Notes: generated from the letters alone by a model not told the origin. Counted from the first letter of the stretch, positions 18,627 to 29,197 are shown. The stretch is DNA of 64,000 nt from Acetobacter oryzoeni (GCF_004014775.2 NZ_CP042808.1:1571001-1635000), one strand, 5' to 3'. Numbers and translations are program-made.

Positions 18627-19119
18627 AGAGGCTTGCCTACATGCTCCAGATGTATCCGCATGAAGTGAAGTTATGATGGTCGAGCCGTTTCACTGCGGAG
18701 TGTAACCATGACTGGTTCTGTCGCCGAGATCGCTTTCATGCACAACGGAAATCACATGCATTAGCCGCTTAAATCAGATAAAAAACGTTTCCATAAAACC
18801 CAGAGCAATTCATAACACATCCACAACACTTTTAAGCCTTACGCACCGCAATACAAAATGGCGATATTGGTATCCGAAAGCGTAAGCGGACAGGCTTGGT
18901 CAGCCAAAATCAGGTTAGGATCTCTACAGGCTTTTGAGGAAAGTATCGAAAACCTAACAGGGTACATGACTCTTTCAATTACAGCACCAGCAGAATATTC
19001 ATTCTCGGTCGCGCCATGACAGAAAGCAAAAAGCCTACAAACATATTACCCCCAGCGGGAGCCAGACAAATCCGGCCATAATCTAGAATGAAAGGTCTGG
19101 TGGCTGCATGGGTCCTCCT
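18627..19119. other. Gene-less stretch
   Basis: Nearly 500 bases with no convincing coding frame or RNA. It lies between hchA and a broken transporter gene and is probably degraded sequence. Confidence 0.4.
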
Positions 19120-19701
19120 TCAACGTAATGGCCTTGCGCCAGAACAAAGCCGGTCAGACCCATTGCCTGCTTCGTAACCCATTGTATTAATCGAACATGC
19201 TAGAATGGTCAGCTGCGCGACAAGCAAAGATCCTACCTGACAACCCATCATGCGGAATGCATTGAGACCAACGCGCTCTGAGGCGGAGTGGCTCATCATG
19301 ACGGCCAGCGCACCATATGGCGTATTGATGCAGGAATAGATGGCACCAAACACGATATAGGTTACTCCGGCCCACACAACTTTCCCCTTAGGCGAAAGCG
19401 GTAGAGCCAGAAAGCACAGAAAACCCGTTATACTGAACGGAATGGCAAGGGAACGGATCAAGCGTAGCACAATCAGGCCGCCTATACGGTCAACAACATA
19501 GCCGATGGCCGGGTCGCAAAAAGCATCCACAACACGGGCCATCAGCAGTATCCATGAGACGGCAACCAGCGGCAGGCCATAGATATCTGTGTAATAATAC
19601 ATCAGATAGGATGACGTCATGCCCCACATCATGTTGGAGGCTGCATCACCATAGCCGTAGGCTATCTTTTCTTTTACGGAAAGCGCCTGCCCTTTTCCCA
19701 T
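19120..19701 (-). pseudogene. GPH-family sugar transporter, truncated
   Basis: The first ~175 residues match the glycoside-pentoside-hexuronide cation symporter family: KEKIAYGYGDAASNMMWGMTSSYLMYYYTDIYG, then ARVVDAFCDPAIGYVVDR. About five transmembrane helices are present. Family members are usually around 450-480 residues with 12 helices, so the second half is missing. The frame changes near 19165 and reading ends at 19120. It is very likely non-functional. Confidence 0.75.
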
Positions 19702-20008
19702 TATCTTGCTTTCCTGAATTTTGATGCCACGCCGAACATTGTTATAGGGTTATTAAGCGATTTGGCTCCTTCGAGTAACTGAGCCGGTAACGTCACATTA
19801 GTGGGACGACGTAATGACTGTACACAACGTCTGAATCTGTTTGCGTGACTGTCGGAACTTTTGCACTTTTTAATTTGAAATAATCTTATTTGAGAAAATA
19901 AAATCAAGCTATATGCATAGTAACAACTGATTTAGAACATCTTTTTCATAGGAAAGGGCTTTCCCGAAGAAGAGAAAGCCCTCTTTACTCGTAACTTAAC
20001 AGAACGGG
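19702..20008. other. Intergenic region with terminator
   Basis: It holds the terminator of the Hint-protein gene (19955-19982). The rest (19702-19950) shows no gene. Confidence 0.4.
19955..19982. terminator. Terminator of the Hint-domain gene
   Basis: AGGGCTTTC and GAAAGCCCT form a perfect 9-base stem with a 10-base loop. On the minus strand it follows the Hint gene's stop by about 27 bases and is followed by TTTCC. Confidence 0.7.
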
Positions 20009-21673
20009 TTAAACAGACTGTTTCCTAATGTTAGATTTTAACTGCGTATTGCGTAGATATGGCCCTTTTGCACGGATAGTCATGCAGAGAAGGCCCATAT
20101 TCCCTTTGGTAAGATCACCCAAAGGAAGCACCGCATTACCGTTTGTCCATGCGCAATCCGTCCAATCGGTATCATGCCAACCTTCTGGTTTGTCTGCCTG
20201 AAGATGCACTGTAATCGGATGCAGTTTTTGGGCTGTCATAAAATGCATGTCCGCTACAGCCACACCCATCCGACGTCGATCATCCACAAACGGTCCAATC
20301 ACATCAGCCGGACGGTTGGCATGTGAAACAATACGCACAGACTGCGTATTGGCTGGCAGCATGAAGCTGTAGCGCTGACCTTCTTGCCGCACCGGACGAA
20401 TAACTGCTCCTGCCTGTGTTACCAGATGCAAATTGGGATCTTCCGTTAATTCTGCCTGCTCTGTTGACACGGAACACCCAAACACAGTGTTTTCACGTGC
20501 TTTCAGCTTGTGAAATAGAGATTCTACAAAGGACCGCTCGACACACAGCGGAGCCCCCGCATTATCTTCCCAACTTTTGGCATTAATACGCAAAGCCGCG
20601 ACTTTCCCTTTCTGGCGGAATGCGCGGCGATTACCCGTATCCAGATAGCTTTCAGTCAGCATGCCATCTGCAGTGATGACAGAATGCTGATCTGTTTCCA
20701 CATGGTAGTAATCGTAGGAAATAATTGATTTATCATAGAAAATAGTCGAGCCATTTACCAGCATACGAACTGGCACAAGTCTGCCTTCAAAGAACAGACA
20801 ATGTTCAGAAGTAATCAGCATGTCCTTGTATGGTACACCATCAGCAATGGCATCTTTAAGAACACATACAGGGTAACCTGCCTCGTCATCTGGCAGGCTT
20901 GGACGAACAATTGCATGTGCTTTGCCCACCCATACGACAGGACGTACTGTTTGCCCCCTGCCACAACCATTAAACGTAATAATTTCATCGCCGATTTGAA
21001 TATCTTCAATAGCGATTTCTTCATTACGCGTTCTGATCATCGTGCCTGCCAGAAAGCATACGATGGAATCTGTTGAAGAATCCCAATAAAAATCCGATGG
21101 AGAAGCACCGCTTGCTAAAGTGACATATGAAACAAGAGGAGTAGAATCTTTATTGCCATCCAGTATCTGATATATTTTATTCCCATCAGAATCTTTATTT
21201 CCAGTATCTTGGAAATATATATTTGTATTATCATTATCTCCAGAAAAAGTAATATTATCACCAGGAGAGAGGTTTGTAATTTTATTATTTATATTAGTAT
21301 TTGAAACTTCTAATGTTGACGTTTCTCCGTTACCAAGAGATCCAAAATTTATCTCAGTATTTCCATCACTTTTTTCATATGCCAACTTAGCTCCCGCATT
21401 AATGGTAATTGAACCATTTGGACTCCCCTCAAGGTTTGTTTTTACAATAAAGGACATTCCATTATTGATAGTAACATGAGATGACACATTGAGATTGTTT
21501 TTTATAATAACTGTGCCAGATCCTTCAAATGTCACATTACCGGTTATGGTTAAATCACTAATTTCTGTGCCTGGCAGATCTCCAGATACAATTGTATCAT
21601 ATTCGCTAGTGCCAAAACTATAATCGCCGCTTCCGCTACCGCCACTGGTCCATAAAACAGTTTTTGTTGACAT
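20009..21673 (-). CDS. Hedgehog/intein (Hint)-domain protein with N-terminal repeat region
   Basis: The protein has 554 residues. Residues 1-200 are Gly/Ser/Thr/Asn-rich with short beta-strand repeats (GNVTFEGSGTVIIKNNLNVS), as in passenger or pectate-lyase-like surface folds. The Hint domain starts at VCFLAGTMIRTRNEEIAIEDIQIGDEI (about residue 205), with the expected Cys nucleophile after the first strand and TSEHCLFFEGRLVPVRMLVNG further on. This Hint_2 type is common in Acetobacteraceae. In related proteins the domain self-cleaves or transfers the N-terminal part. There is no obvious Sec signal. Function is unproven. Confidence 0.8.
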   Translation of the reverse strand: MSTKTVLWTSGGSGSGDYSFGTSEYDTIVSGDLPGTEISDLTITGNVTFEGSGTVIIKNNLNVSSHVTINNGMSFIVKTNLEGSPNGSITINAGAKLAYEKSDGNTEINFGSLGNGETSTLEVSNTNINNKITNLSPGDNITFSGDNDNTNIYFQDTGNKDSDGNKIYQILDGNKDSTPLVSYVTLASGASPSDFYWDSSTDSIVCFLAGTMIRTRNEEIAIEDIQIGDEIITFNGCGRGQTVRPVVWVGKAHAIVRPSLPDDEAGYPVCVLKDAIADGVPYKDMLITSEHCLFFEGRLVPVRMLVNGSTIFYDKSIISYDYYHVETDQHSVITADGMLTESYLDTGNRRAFRQKGKVAALRINAKSWEDNAGAPLCVERSFVESLFHKLKARENTVFGCSVSTEQAELTEDPNLHLVTQAGAVIRPVRQEGQRYSFMLPANTQSVRIVSHANRPADVIGPFVDDRRRMGVAVADMHFMTAQKLHPITVHLQADKPEGWHDTDWTDCAWTNGNAVLPLGDLTKGNMGLLCMTIRAKGPYLRNTQLKSNIRKQSV

Positions 21674-22307
21674 TGCAAATCTCCAAAAATAACCAATTCT
21701 GATTTTATAGGATAGAAAACTACATCTCTTATGAGGTGAAAAACCACTTACTACTTTGTGTGTTTTTTGAAAATAACAAATTATGGGAAACTATAATTGC
21801 ATAATAAAATAATTATTAACGAAATGCAAAAATGTGTATTATTATCAAACTTTTATTTGTATGTTAATATCATTATTGTCTTATTGGTTTTCAAAAAAAA
21901 TATAGTTTCAATCACACTTAAACAACAAGAACAGAGCTAGCATTGCACTTACGTTTTATGATGAATCCTATGATAGAGAAGAAGGCGACTACAGGGTGTC
22001 CACTCGGCTTTTGTTGAGCCAACAGGTAGGTTGCTGCTGAGATTGCCATAACGCTTAGTCATCAATCTCAATCAGCGGTAGTATTCCACTGCGCAGCCTG
22101 CGCATACCGATTCCCCACATCTTGAATGCCTGAATGACCAGCTTTAGAATCCTGCCCAGTTCGGTCTGGCCGTACCTCCATTGTGCAGCCTGGGCTACAG
22201 ACCAGCGTGGTGTGACGGATACGGGGCATGTGGAACGCAAAAAAGCGCGAACGCTGGTGTGCGTTCACGCTTTGATCCAAGATCGCAATTTGAGAACAAA
22301 ATGATTT
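21674..22307. other. Gene-less, partly degraded region
   Basis: The first 270 bases are AT-rich and should hold the promoter of the Hint-protein gene. The rest has no convincing frame except the 64-base recombinase-end copy at 22231-22294. Confidence 0.4.
22231..22294 (+). pseudogene. 64-base copy of the 3' end of the island serine recombinase
   Basis: This block matches 62203-62266, the last bases of the recombinase gene before the tRNA attachment core, at 62 of 64 positions. Similarity stops exactly where the attachment core begins. It encodes GTQKSANAGVRSRFDPRSQFE in the same sense. It is a footprint of a related element end. Confidence 0.8.
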
Positions 22308-22648
22308 TTAAATAGCTGTTTCTCTGTTCTTTTTTCTGCATGCGCCTAACGACTTTACATGCGCCGTAAAAGCCCCTTCCGGCCCGTTACGGATACTTAC
22401 CATCAACCGATGCAATGACTGCTTTAACCTCCAAGTAACGCCAAATTGCACTTCACCGAGTAAAGCTATCCGTTGTCCTGCAGAGAGAGACTTCTTTTCT
22501 CCTTCAGTCTCGGCCACAAATCAAGAAAGTGGACAGCTATCGACAAAGCACCTGCCGAATCTTGTTTAATCCGTTCTGCCTCTTCACGCAGCAGAGGAAA
22601 AAATTCGTCCACAAGATCCTTTCTGCTCACTGGTTTTATCATGTCCAT
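22308..22648 (-). pseudogene. Possible frameshifted small gene, unknown
   Basis: Two overlapping minus-strand frames join into one plausible protein of about 110 residues: MDMIKPVSRKDLVDEFFPLL...AVHFLDL followed, after a frame change near 22515, by VAETEGEKKSLSAGQRIALLG...AHVKSLGA. Both halves have normal protein composition, while the frames end badly if read alone. No family is recognised. It may be an old gene in decay. Confidence 0.35.
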
Positions 22649-23234
22649 GAGCAGAAAGGGGACTGCTAAGACAATGTCGTCACGGAGAACTTCTCCAAGA
22701 CTCTAAAAGCTGAACTCCTGTAGCGGCATGCATGGATGGTGTGTCAGGAGCTTACGCAGCCTATTACACGCTACATCAAGATTTTTCACAACCCTCAGAA
22801 GCTGCATTCCACACTCCAATTGAAAAGCCCTCTGTCATGAGCGCAATGCCGCTTAACAGATAACCCATGGTCCAGAATTAAACCATGACACGTAAAGACA
22901 TTTGCATGCCCAAGGCCGCGCGCTCCGGTGAGTGCTACAGTAATCTTGGTTTTTCAGCTTTGGAAGTTTCTGAATCATCCTTATATCTTCGAACCTGCAT
23001 CCGTCATCAAGGATAACGATCAGTTCGCTCGACTTTAGATTCTCAACCACATATGTAAAAATTCTTTCTCAACATATGGGGATATGACAAGAACTCTTTG
23101 TGCCTTGTAGTTATCGCGCATCAGAAGGTTATGATGGCCCATAATTAGTTCGTGGTGCCTTCTTGATTTACTTCAGTAATGAAAAGTGTAAGGGAATGCA
23201 TTATTTTTTATTATTCAGATATTTGATTTACAGA
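22649..23234. other. Gene-less stretch
   Basis: No coding frame with support, no RNA and no repeat recognised. It separates the degraded region from the DUF262 genes and probably marks an insertion boundary. Confidence 0.35.
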
Positions 23235-25664
23235 TTAAAAGCATTCAGGCGGCACATAGGCCTCCAGCATATCCCTTACCATGGGGGAAAATGTCACTTC
23301 TTCTTTCCCGCCGGGGCCTGATATGGCCACAAAACGTCCATGCCGATACGCTACATGGCAAGTTTGACCATCTGAAAACGTCAGATCTAAAGTGGGATAT
23401 ACGCCGTGTCTGGAGACCGGCGTGCAGTTGATTTTGGTAAAGATGCTAGAGAGGCGTCTGTGTCTTTTCAGGCATTGGTAGAGAACATAAGTCCGTAATT
23501 CCACATGCCAGCTGCCATAAGTCGTTTTACTGAGCAAGTAGATATCGGGGTTGGCATGTCCCCAGTCATCTCTGCCAATACGGTGCTCCCTGCAGTAACG
23601 GAACACCTGTGGGCATGAAATCATTAAATTTCGCCAGTATTGTGGGCATGGATAGCCATGATATGTTTCTCCCCTGCTCACCATCGCTTTCATGTTCTTA
23701 CGAATTATCGCCGCCAGTGCGCGCTTAACATCCCGAACCAGAATAGCGGCCGGTACCACAGGTAGAAGCAGGTCGACTGCGCGCACAAGGGTTGCAAACA
23801 GGCCTTCACCTTGGCTCTGGTCACACTGCCATTTGCTATCGCGCCTATTGATAACACCCAGCCAGTTCTGTGACCGTTCACTGTAACTGCGATGCTTCGG
23901 GCCGCACAGATTGTCCTTCCCTGCCGTATAGTCACCCAGTGTCAGCAACGCGCGCTGCAGTAGATAGCGCGGGCAGGACAGAATTGCAGGCCCAAGCAAG
24001 GCATGGAACAGAGCTGTATTGCGGATAAACTGCGCTCGGTCCGGGTAGCGCGCACTTTCGGGCCAGGACTGTTCCAGCACTGCCCATATTCGCCCGCGCA
24101 GGTAATCATGCTGTTCGCAAGCCGTAATAGCGGCTTCCCACGCCGGGTCAGTGTGGATCAACCATGCCTTGCAGCATTCTTCGTGCCACTGGTCGGGAGC
24201 AGCGACACTGCGGTCTGGCTCGCTGTCTGCGCCGGGCCTGGCGGCCATCCAGCCGTACAGGTCGACATGGTGTTCGGCCATCTCGCCCAAACGGCGGCAG
24301 ATCCTTATGAAAGCCGATACATCGTCAATAGTGTGATTATAGACAAGATTATTCACTACACGCAGCCAGCGCTGGTAGGCCTGCGGATTGCCAACCGGGT
24401 CACCACCAGCATGAATGTAACCGGCCAGTGCATACAGTTGGGCCTGTACTTCATACCCTGTACGCAGTGCCAAGGCCGAGGGTAAAATTGCCGGGACCTC
24501 ATTACTGGTGGATGCGTAAGTAAAGACCGGGTGCCGCACGCAATAATCTAGCAGGCGCGTGATTCGCTCCACGGTCAGACCATCAAACAGGCTGAAATTT
24601 TTCAGGGTAATGGGCGGATTGTAGTCGTTTGCCGTCCTGAGTTGCCTGATATAGACCTGCTCTTCGCGATTCTGTCGGTCAAAGGGCAGTGTGACAGTTT
24701 CACATGCGCGGTAAAATGCCATAAGCATGAAAAACCGCAGATAAAGTCTGTTATATTCATCAGTATGAGCGCAACCCTGCTGCCTGGCAATACTCCAGAA
24801 GAGGTCGGCCCATTGTGTATCCAATTGGTGCGCGAACTGGTCATCACCGGTCGAGTTGACGCCAAGGTGCCCGCACAACCCGGCCTTGAAGTTCTCGAAC
24901 GCGCTTAGGCTTCTGCCACGTGCGTTCATACGGATATACAGATCATCCGTGAGTTTGAACGCTCCAATATCCAGAAACTGGAAGGTAATGCACGCCCCTA
25001 TCCCGTCGCGACCAGTCAGGCGGTCGTACAAACCGGGTCCGCACTCGCCAAGACTGGTGTGCAGGTCATCAAGCATGGTCAAACAACCCGCAACCGTGGG
25101 GTCATCCTTCCATGCTAGGTGGAACCATGTCTGGTCGCGGATATGATCCGCCATACCCGTGCTAGCTGCAACTCCGGCCCACAAGCCGCACAACATGTGC
25201 TCCTGCACCATGGCATCAAAAAACAGCCGTGCGCTTTCGCGGGTGTTATAGGTCAGGCGACTGGTACCGCACGATGCAAAACGACTACGGAAATCTGCGC
25301 CTTCCCCTTCCTTCAGTGCCAGATACCAGTGCAGTAAGAACAGCGTGGTCAGGCGCTGCTGTCCATCAAGTACCGAAAAAAATGTAGACGCGCCCTGTGT
25401 GTGATGGACCGGAGGTCCGGCATCTGGACGCTCAGGGGAGGCATAGGCAGGCTGCTCCAAAGTGCCGTAAATGAAATCAAGGTCAAGCGGCAGGCTGCCG
25501 GGCCCGGCCTGCAAGGCATCCCTTATAACATGAAGAAAGTTCTGCCGCCGGAATTTTTCCCCATCCCTACCCTGTGCATAGTCGCGCTGGGCTACGGGAA
25601 TGCGAAGAATGAAGTCCTGCGTGCCAAGCAGGTCGTATAGGCTCAGGGAACCGTTAGAGTTCAT
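23235..25664 (-). CDS. DUF262 protein, large partner of a GmrSD-like pair
   Basis: The protein has 809 residues. The N-terminal DUF262 (GmrS-type, ParB-like) domain is clear: ILRIPVAQRDYAQG near residue 20, FFSVLDGQQRLTTLFLLHWY near 100, and LYIRMNARGRSLSAFENFKA near 250. The DGQQR motif is the nucleotide-using signature of the family. The C-terminal 500 residues do not show the DUF1524 HNH motif and are unknown to me. The start overlaps the stop of the gene upstream (ATGA), so the two DUF262 proteins are translated as a pair. Related proteins restrict modified phage DNA. Confidence 0.85.
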   Translation of the reverse strand: MNSNGSLSLYDLLGTQDFILRIPVAQRDYAQGRDGEKFRRQNFLHVIRDALQAGPGSLPLDLDFIYGTLEQPAYASPERPDAGPPVHHTQGASTFFSVLDGQQRLTTLFLLHWYLALKEGEGADFRSRFASCGTSRLTYNTRESARLFFDAMVQEHMLCGLWAGVAASTGMADHIRDQTWFHLAWKDDPTVAGCLTMLDDLHTSLGECGPGLYDRLTGRDGIGACITFQFLDIGAFKLTDDLYIRMNARGRSLSAFENFKAGLCGHLGVNSTGDDQFAHQLDTQWADLFWSIARQQGCAHTDEYNRLYLRFFMLMAFYRACETVTLPFDRQNREEQVYIRQLRTANDYNPPITLKNFSLFDGLTVERITRLLDYCVRHPVFTYASTSNEVPAILPSALALRTGYEVQAQLYALAGYIHAGGDPVGNPQAYQRWLRVVNNLVYNHTIDDVSAFIRICRRLGEMAEHHVDLYGWMAARPGADSEPDRSVAAPDQWHEECCKAWLIHTDPAWEAAITACEQHDYLRGRIWAVLEQSWPESARYPDRAQFIRNTALFHALLGPAILSCPRYLLQRALLTLGDYTAGKDNLCGPKHRSYSERSQNWLGVINRRDSKWQCDQSQGEGLFATLVRAVDLLLPVVPAAILVRDVKRALAAIIRKNMKAMVSRGETYHGYPCPQYWRNLMISCPQVFRYCREHRIGRDDWGHANPDIYLLSKTTYGSWHVELRTYVLYQCLKRHRRLSSIFTKINCTPVSRHGVYPTLDLTFSDGQTCHVAYRHGRFVAISGPGGKEEVTFSPMVRDMLEAYVPPECF

Positions 25665-27505
25665 GACTTGACGCCATCCTTTTCCCCGGGGGCCAGAAAC
25701 GCCGTGATGGTGTCGATGATGGCCTTCTGGTAGGCATTACGGTCAGTGTCGCGCCAGTACATCATGTCGTCAGTATCGGGGCTGTAATACTTCAGGAATA
25801 CATTGGAGGTGCACAGCGGCACGAAGGTATCCGTTGCATCAAGTTCAAGTATACGTGCGCGCTTTATCGGGAAGATACTATCGCCGTAACTGCGGTTGGT
25901 ACTGCGGTCGAGAAGGGTCAGGTTGCCAAGCGTGTCCTTGCCACCGTCATCTTCCCCTGCCGTATAACGGGCCGTCACGGCCCGAACCAAAGCGGCAAAG
26001 GCCTCCGCGTCCACGCTTTCCTTCGCCGCAAGGGTTGCTGCCTGCCTGTACAGATCGGTTTCGGCCGAATGTGTGGGACTTAGGAACCTACAGGCATATT
26101 GTAGCCATTTCTGGCTATCGTGCAGACGGCTGGCACTGCTGCTCTCGGCTACGGCGCTGATATGTTCCACATCCCAGTGTCCCGTGTTGTAAAGATCGAA
26201 CTGAAAGCGAGTATTGACGCTTTTGTTATTGAGCAGTGTCGCAATATTAAAGAATAACAGGGTCCTGACCACTTCTGAGCGCGTTTTACCATAGCTCAGG
26301 TCCTCGACCTTGTGTTTACCTACCATGAGGGTGGTCTTATCTAACCGGAACCCCGTCCTGTTACGCAGCAGCGCGCGGAAAGCAGTGCGGGAATGGCAGT
26401 TGCGGTATGCTGCCCACAGTTCCGAAACAAGGGGATTGCGTTCCGACGGTTTTTCTTTCCTGATCGACCGTGTTGCTACCATGAAACCAACCAGATGGAA
26501 AATCGTACGGTCCCGGTACCATTCCTGCATGGTCAGGAAGCACGTCCGCACAGCCTGCCAACACTCTTCCCGCCTGCGCGCTTTCTTCCTGTATGTCTCC
26601 TGCAGCACGCGTGAATCGTCATCAAGTGCGGGTTCCGGCACTGACTCCACAGGTTCCAGTGCCAAGGCAAAGTTGAGAAAGGTGAAGTGCTCATCATGCG
26701 CGCTGATGGTATCGTTGTTCCACTGCTGCGCCACAAGATTCAGTATCAGTTCGATGCGATTGGCTTCCTGTGTGGTATTGCTCAGGAAAAACCAGAAATC
26801 ATCAGCCTGCAGCACCCGTTCCATGTCATCCCATTGCTGGGCCAAGCGCTGCTGTTCCAAGCGATCCGCATCATTGGGGAAGTTGCTGTCACGCAGGAAT
26901 AGTGCCTTGACCAGTTCGGCATTGGTCAGCGGAATCCGGCCCATATTCAGGCGGGTAAAGACAGTAATGGCATTTTCCTGGGCATCGACTTCGTACCAGA
27001 TGATCCGGGCATTGGGTTCCCCCGCCTCCTGCAGCATGCGGGTTATAACTGCACAGGCTTCTGGCGTGTGTTTATCGCGCCATTGCGCCACCGCCTTGCG
27101 TGCCTCGAACATGTGGTAAAAATCAATGTTCGTATCGGCCCTGTTCTGCTGCATGCTGTTCAGGAATGCAGCACTATCCGGGCGTGTCTGGTATTCAATC
27201 ATATAGGGTGCCGTAACACCTAGCGTGGTTAAAATGATGTGGATGGTGGTCAGGCGCTGCTGACCGTCAATCACTTCCCACGCTGCCGTATGCTGTACGT
27301 CAGACACGCGCCGCCTGACAATAACAGGTTGCAGGCAGTAAAAGTGCTGGCTGTCATTTACCCGGCCGAACTGCCACAAGTCATTCAGTAAATTTATGAC
27401 ATCCTGCTGCTCCCAGCGGTACCCACGCTGGTAATCAGATATAAAGAAGTGATAATTTTTCAGTTCTGAAATTGATTTTATGCACAGGGTATTTGTGCCA
27501 GACAT
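25661..27505 (-). CDS. DUF262-DUF1524 (HNH nuclease) protein, GmrSD-like
   Basis: The protein has 614 residues. DUF262 motifs are ISDYQRGYRWEQQDV (residues 22-36), VIDGQQRLTTIHIIL (about 78) and VFTRLNMGRIPLTNAELVKALFL (about 185). The C-terminal DUF1524 nuclease region has WDVEHISAV, the His metal-binding motif, and later DTLGNLTLLDRSTNRSYGDS with the conserved LGNLTLL and Asn. This is the GmrSD domain order, where a GTP/NTP-using part drives an HNH nuclease against modified DNA. It is the first gene of a two-gene operon. Confidence 0.88.
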   Translation of the reverse strand: MSGTNTLCIKSISELKNYHFFISDYQRGYRWEQQDVINLLNDLWQFGRVNDSQHFYCLQPVIVRRRVSDVQHTAAWEVIDGQQRLTTIHIILTTLGVTAPYMIEYQTRPDSAAFLNSMQQNRADTNIDFYHMFEARKAVAQWRDKHTPEACAVITRMLQEAGEPNARIIWYEVDAQENAITVFTRLNMGRIPLTNAELVKALFLRDSNFPNDADRLEQQRLAQQWDDMERVLQADDFWFFLSNTTQEANRIELILNLVAQQWNNDTISAHDEHFTFLNFALALEPVESVPEPALDDDSRVLQETYRKKARRREECWQAVRTCFLTMQEWYRDRTIFHLVGFMVATRSIRKEKPSERNPLVSELWAAYRNCHSRTAFRALLRNRTGFRLDKTTLMVGKHKVEDLSYGKTRSEVVRTLLFFNIATLLNNKSVNTRFQFDLYNTGHWDVEHISAVAESSSASRLHDSQKWLQYACRFLSPTHSAETDLYRQAATLAAKESVDAEAFAALVRAVTARYTAGEDDGGKDTLGNLTLLDRSTNRSYGDSIFPIKRARILELDATDTFVPLCTSNVFLKYYSPDTDDMMYWRDTDRNAYQKAIIDTITAFLAPGEKDGVKS

Positions 27506-27699
27506 ATAAATAATTCCAAACCGGATTAAAAAATTTATATTATAATATATATCCTATCCCTTACCGAGGAACAAGAGCGCCTTATACCGTATCTGGGCAT
27601 GTCACGGTTTAATTCTGAACCATGGTTTATCTGTTAAGTAGCATTGTGCTCATAATCCAGAGGACTTTTGGATTGGAGTGCAGAATGTAGCCTCTGAGG
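27506..27699 (-). promoter_or_regulatory. Upstream region of the DUF262 operon
   Basis: AT-rich sequence just before the start (27515-27550, TATATTATAATATATATCC) is likely to carry the promoter. No ribosome site better than a weak one is visible. Confidence 0.35.
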
Positions 27700-28010
27700 A
27701 TTGTAAAATTATTAGTGTAGCATGTGACGGCCTGCTCGACCTCCTGACGCGTTATCCATACGTGCCGCTACAGGAGTTCGGCTTTCAGGATTTTGAAGAA
27801 GCTCTCCATGACAGCATTGTTGCAAATTGGGTGCGATGGCATGACTGTGAGCACTGTTAGGCGTCACCTTGAACCATCGTGTCCTGACAACACGAATGTC
27901 ATGCTCGCGCATCAAGCATCCAACGCGATGATGCACGACAGACAAACCAGCAGCCCTCAGTTCCTCCGCCATACGGAGATATGCAGCTTCGTCTGCTCTG
28001 CGCATGGAAG
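27700..28010 (-). pseudogene. IS3-family transposase (OrfB) remnant
   Basis: The minus strand reads AAGLSVVHHRVGCLMREHDIRVVRTRWFKVT..HAIAPNL, the pre-catalytic part of IS3-family OrfB. It then jumps, with a frame change, to the segment equivalent to the final Glu motif (NAVMESFFKILKAE). The middle of the integrase core is deleted. It is not active. Confidence 0.75.
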
Positions 28011-28137
28011 GATCGAAGAACCGTTAAATGATGTCTTGTGCGGCTAATTTGAGACTGAGGCCGTAATGGTTACTGGTTTGTGTGAATAGTTTTCACCATG
28101 CTTTTACTTCGCAGGGAGTTTGCTGCCTTCTGAGTTG

Positions 28138-29197
28138 CTATGCTGGCACGCATATCCGCTTCATGAAGAGAAGGCGGAGCTTATTGTAAACGATATTGGC
28201 CAGCCCGATCCTCATGGTGGCCCGCGTTATGCCAACGGTTCGTATGAACAGTCCTGTCTGCGATTTCTGATCGGCAAAGACATGCTCGACACGCGACCGG
28301 ATAACGGATTTTCCTGCATTCGATTTCTGGATATGCCGTGGCATCGGCTTAAGATGTGGCTTTTTCCTGTGAACCTTCGAGACAAAGCCATGCTTTTCCA
28401 TGAAGGCCTCATTGGCTTTTGAGCGGTAGGCTGTATCTGCCCAGACATCAGACGCCGTATTACTGCGATCCAGAAGTCCCTCACGTAGTCTGGCACCATC
28501 GCTGGCAGCGGCATCGGTCGTCTTCCATTTGCGGATCAGCCGAAATTTCCGGTCGATGGAAACATGCGATTTATAGCCAAAGAAAGGGATTGCGAGATCC
28601 GTAGACGGGATCGTCCCGTCATCCTGACGCTTTGCTTTCGTGAACTTCAGCGTCCATCGCGCATGACGATCTTTATGGGATAGCTTTGACGGCTTGTCCT
28701 GCCAATCCTGTGGGATCCGTCCTTCCCGCAGATCGGCCTTCTCCTCATTGGTATCGCGCTGCTTTGGGGCCGCTACCAGTGTAGCGTCCAGGATCTGGCC
28801 GGACATGGAGAGATAACCGGCATTCCGCAGGGTCGCATCAAAGCGGTTGAACAAAACATCAATTGCTCCCGCCTGTGTCAGACGCTCCCGGAACAGCCAG
28901 ACGGTCTTGGCATCAGGCACGCGCTCAGACAGCCCCAGACCAAGAAAGCGCATGAAGGACAGGCGGTCGTTGATCAGGTATTCCGTCCGTTCGTCGGACA
29001 AATTGTTCAGCGTCTGGATGATCAGAATTTTGAACATCAGCACTGGATCAAACGGAGGACGCCCGCCTTTGCTTCCGTCTGAATAGACCAGTGCCTTGTT
29101 CAGCTCCGCGGAACACCTCAAAATCCACAGTCTGGGAAAATGCTTCAAGTTGGTCACTAAGCCCACTCAACCGAGTAAGCCGCTTTGGCAAGATCAT
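28138..29197 (-). pseudogene. IS5-family transposase with a frameshift near the N-terminus
   Basis: The main frame (28138-29166) encodes a nearly full IS5-type transposase: SDGSKGGRPPFDPVLMFKILIIQ, LSDERTEYLINDRLSFMRFLGLGL, first Asp in QILDATLV, second in VWADTAYRS, Glu in SRVEHVF. The true N-terminus lies in another frame from an ATG at 29197 (MILPKRLTRLSGLSDQLEAF...VDFEVFR). The two join near 29107, at AELNKAL in the main frame. A programmed frameshift is possible in this family, but no slippery run is seen, so mutation is likelier. Clear terminal inverted repeats were not found. Confidence 0.8.
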
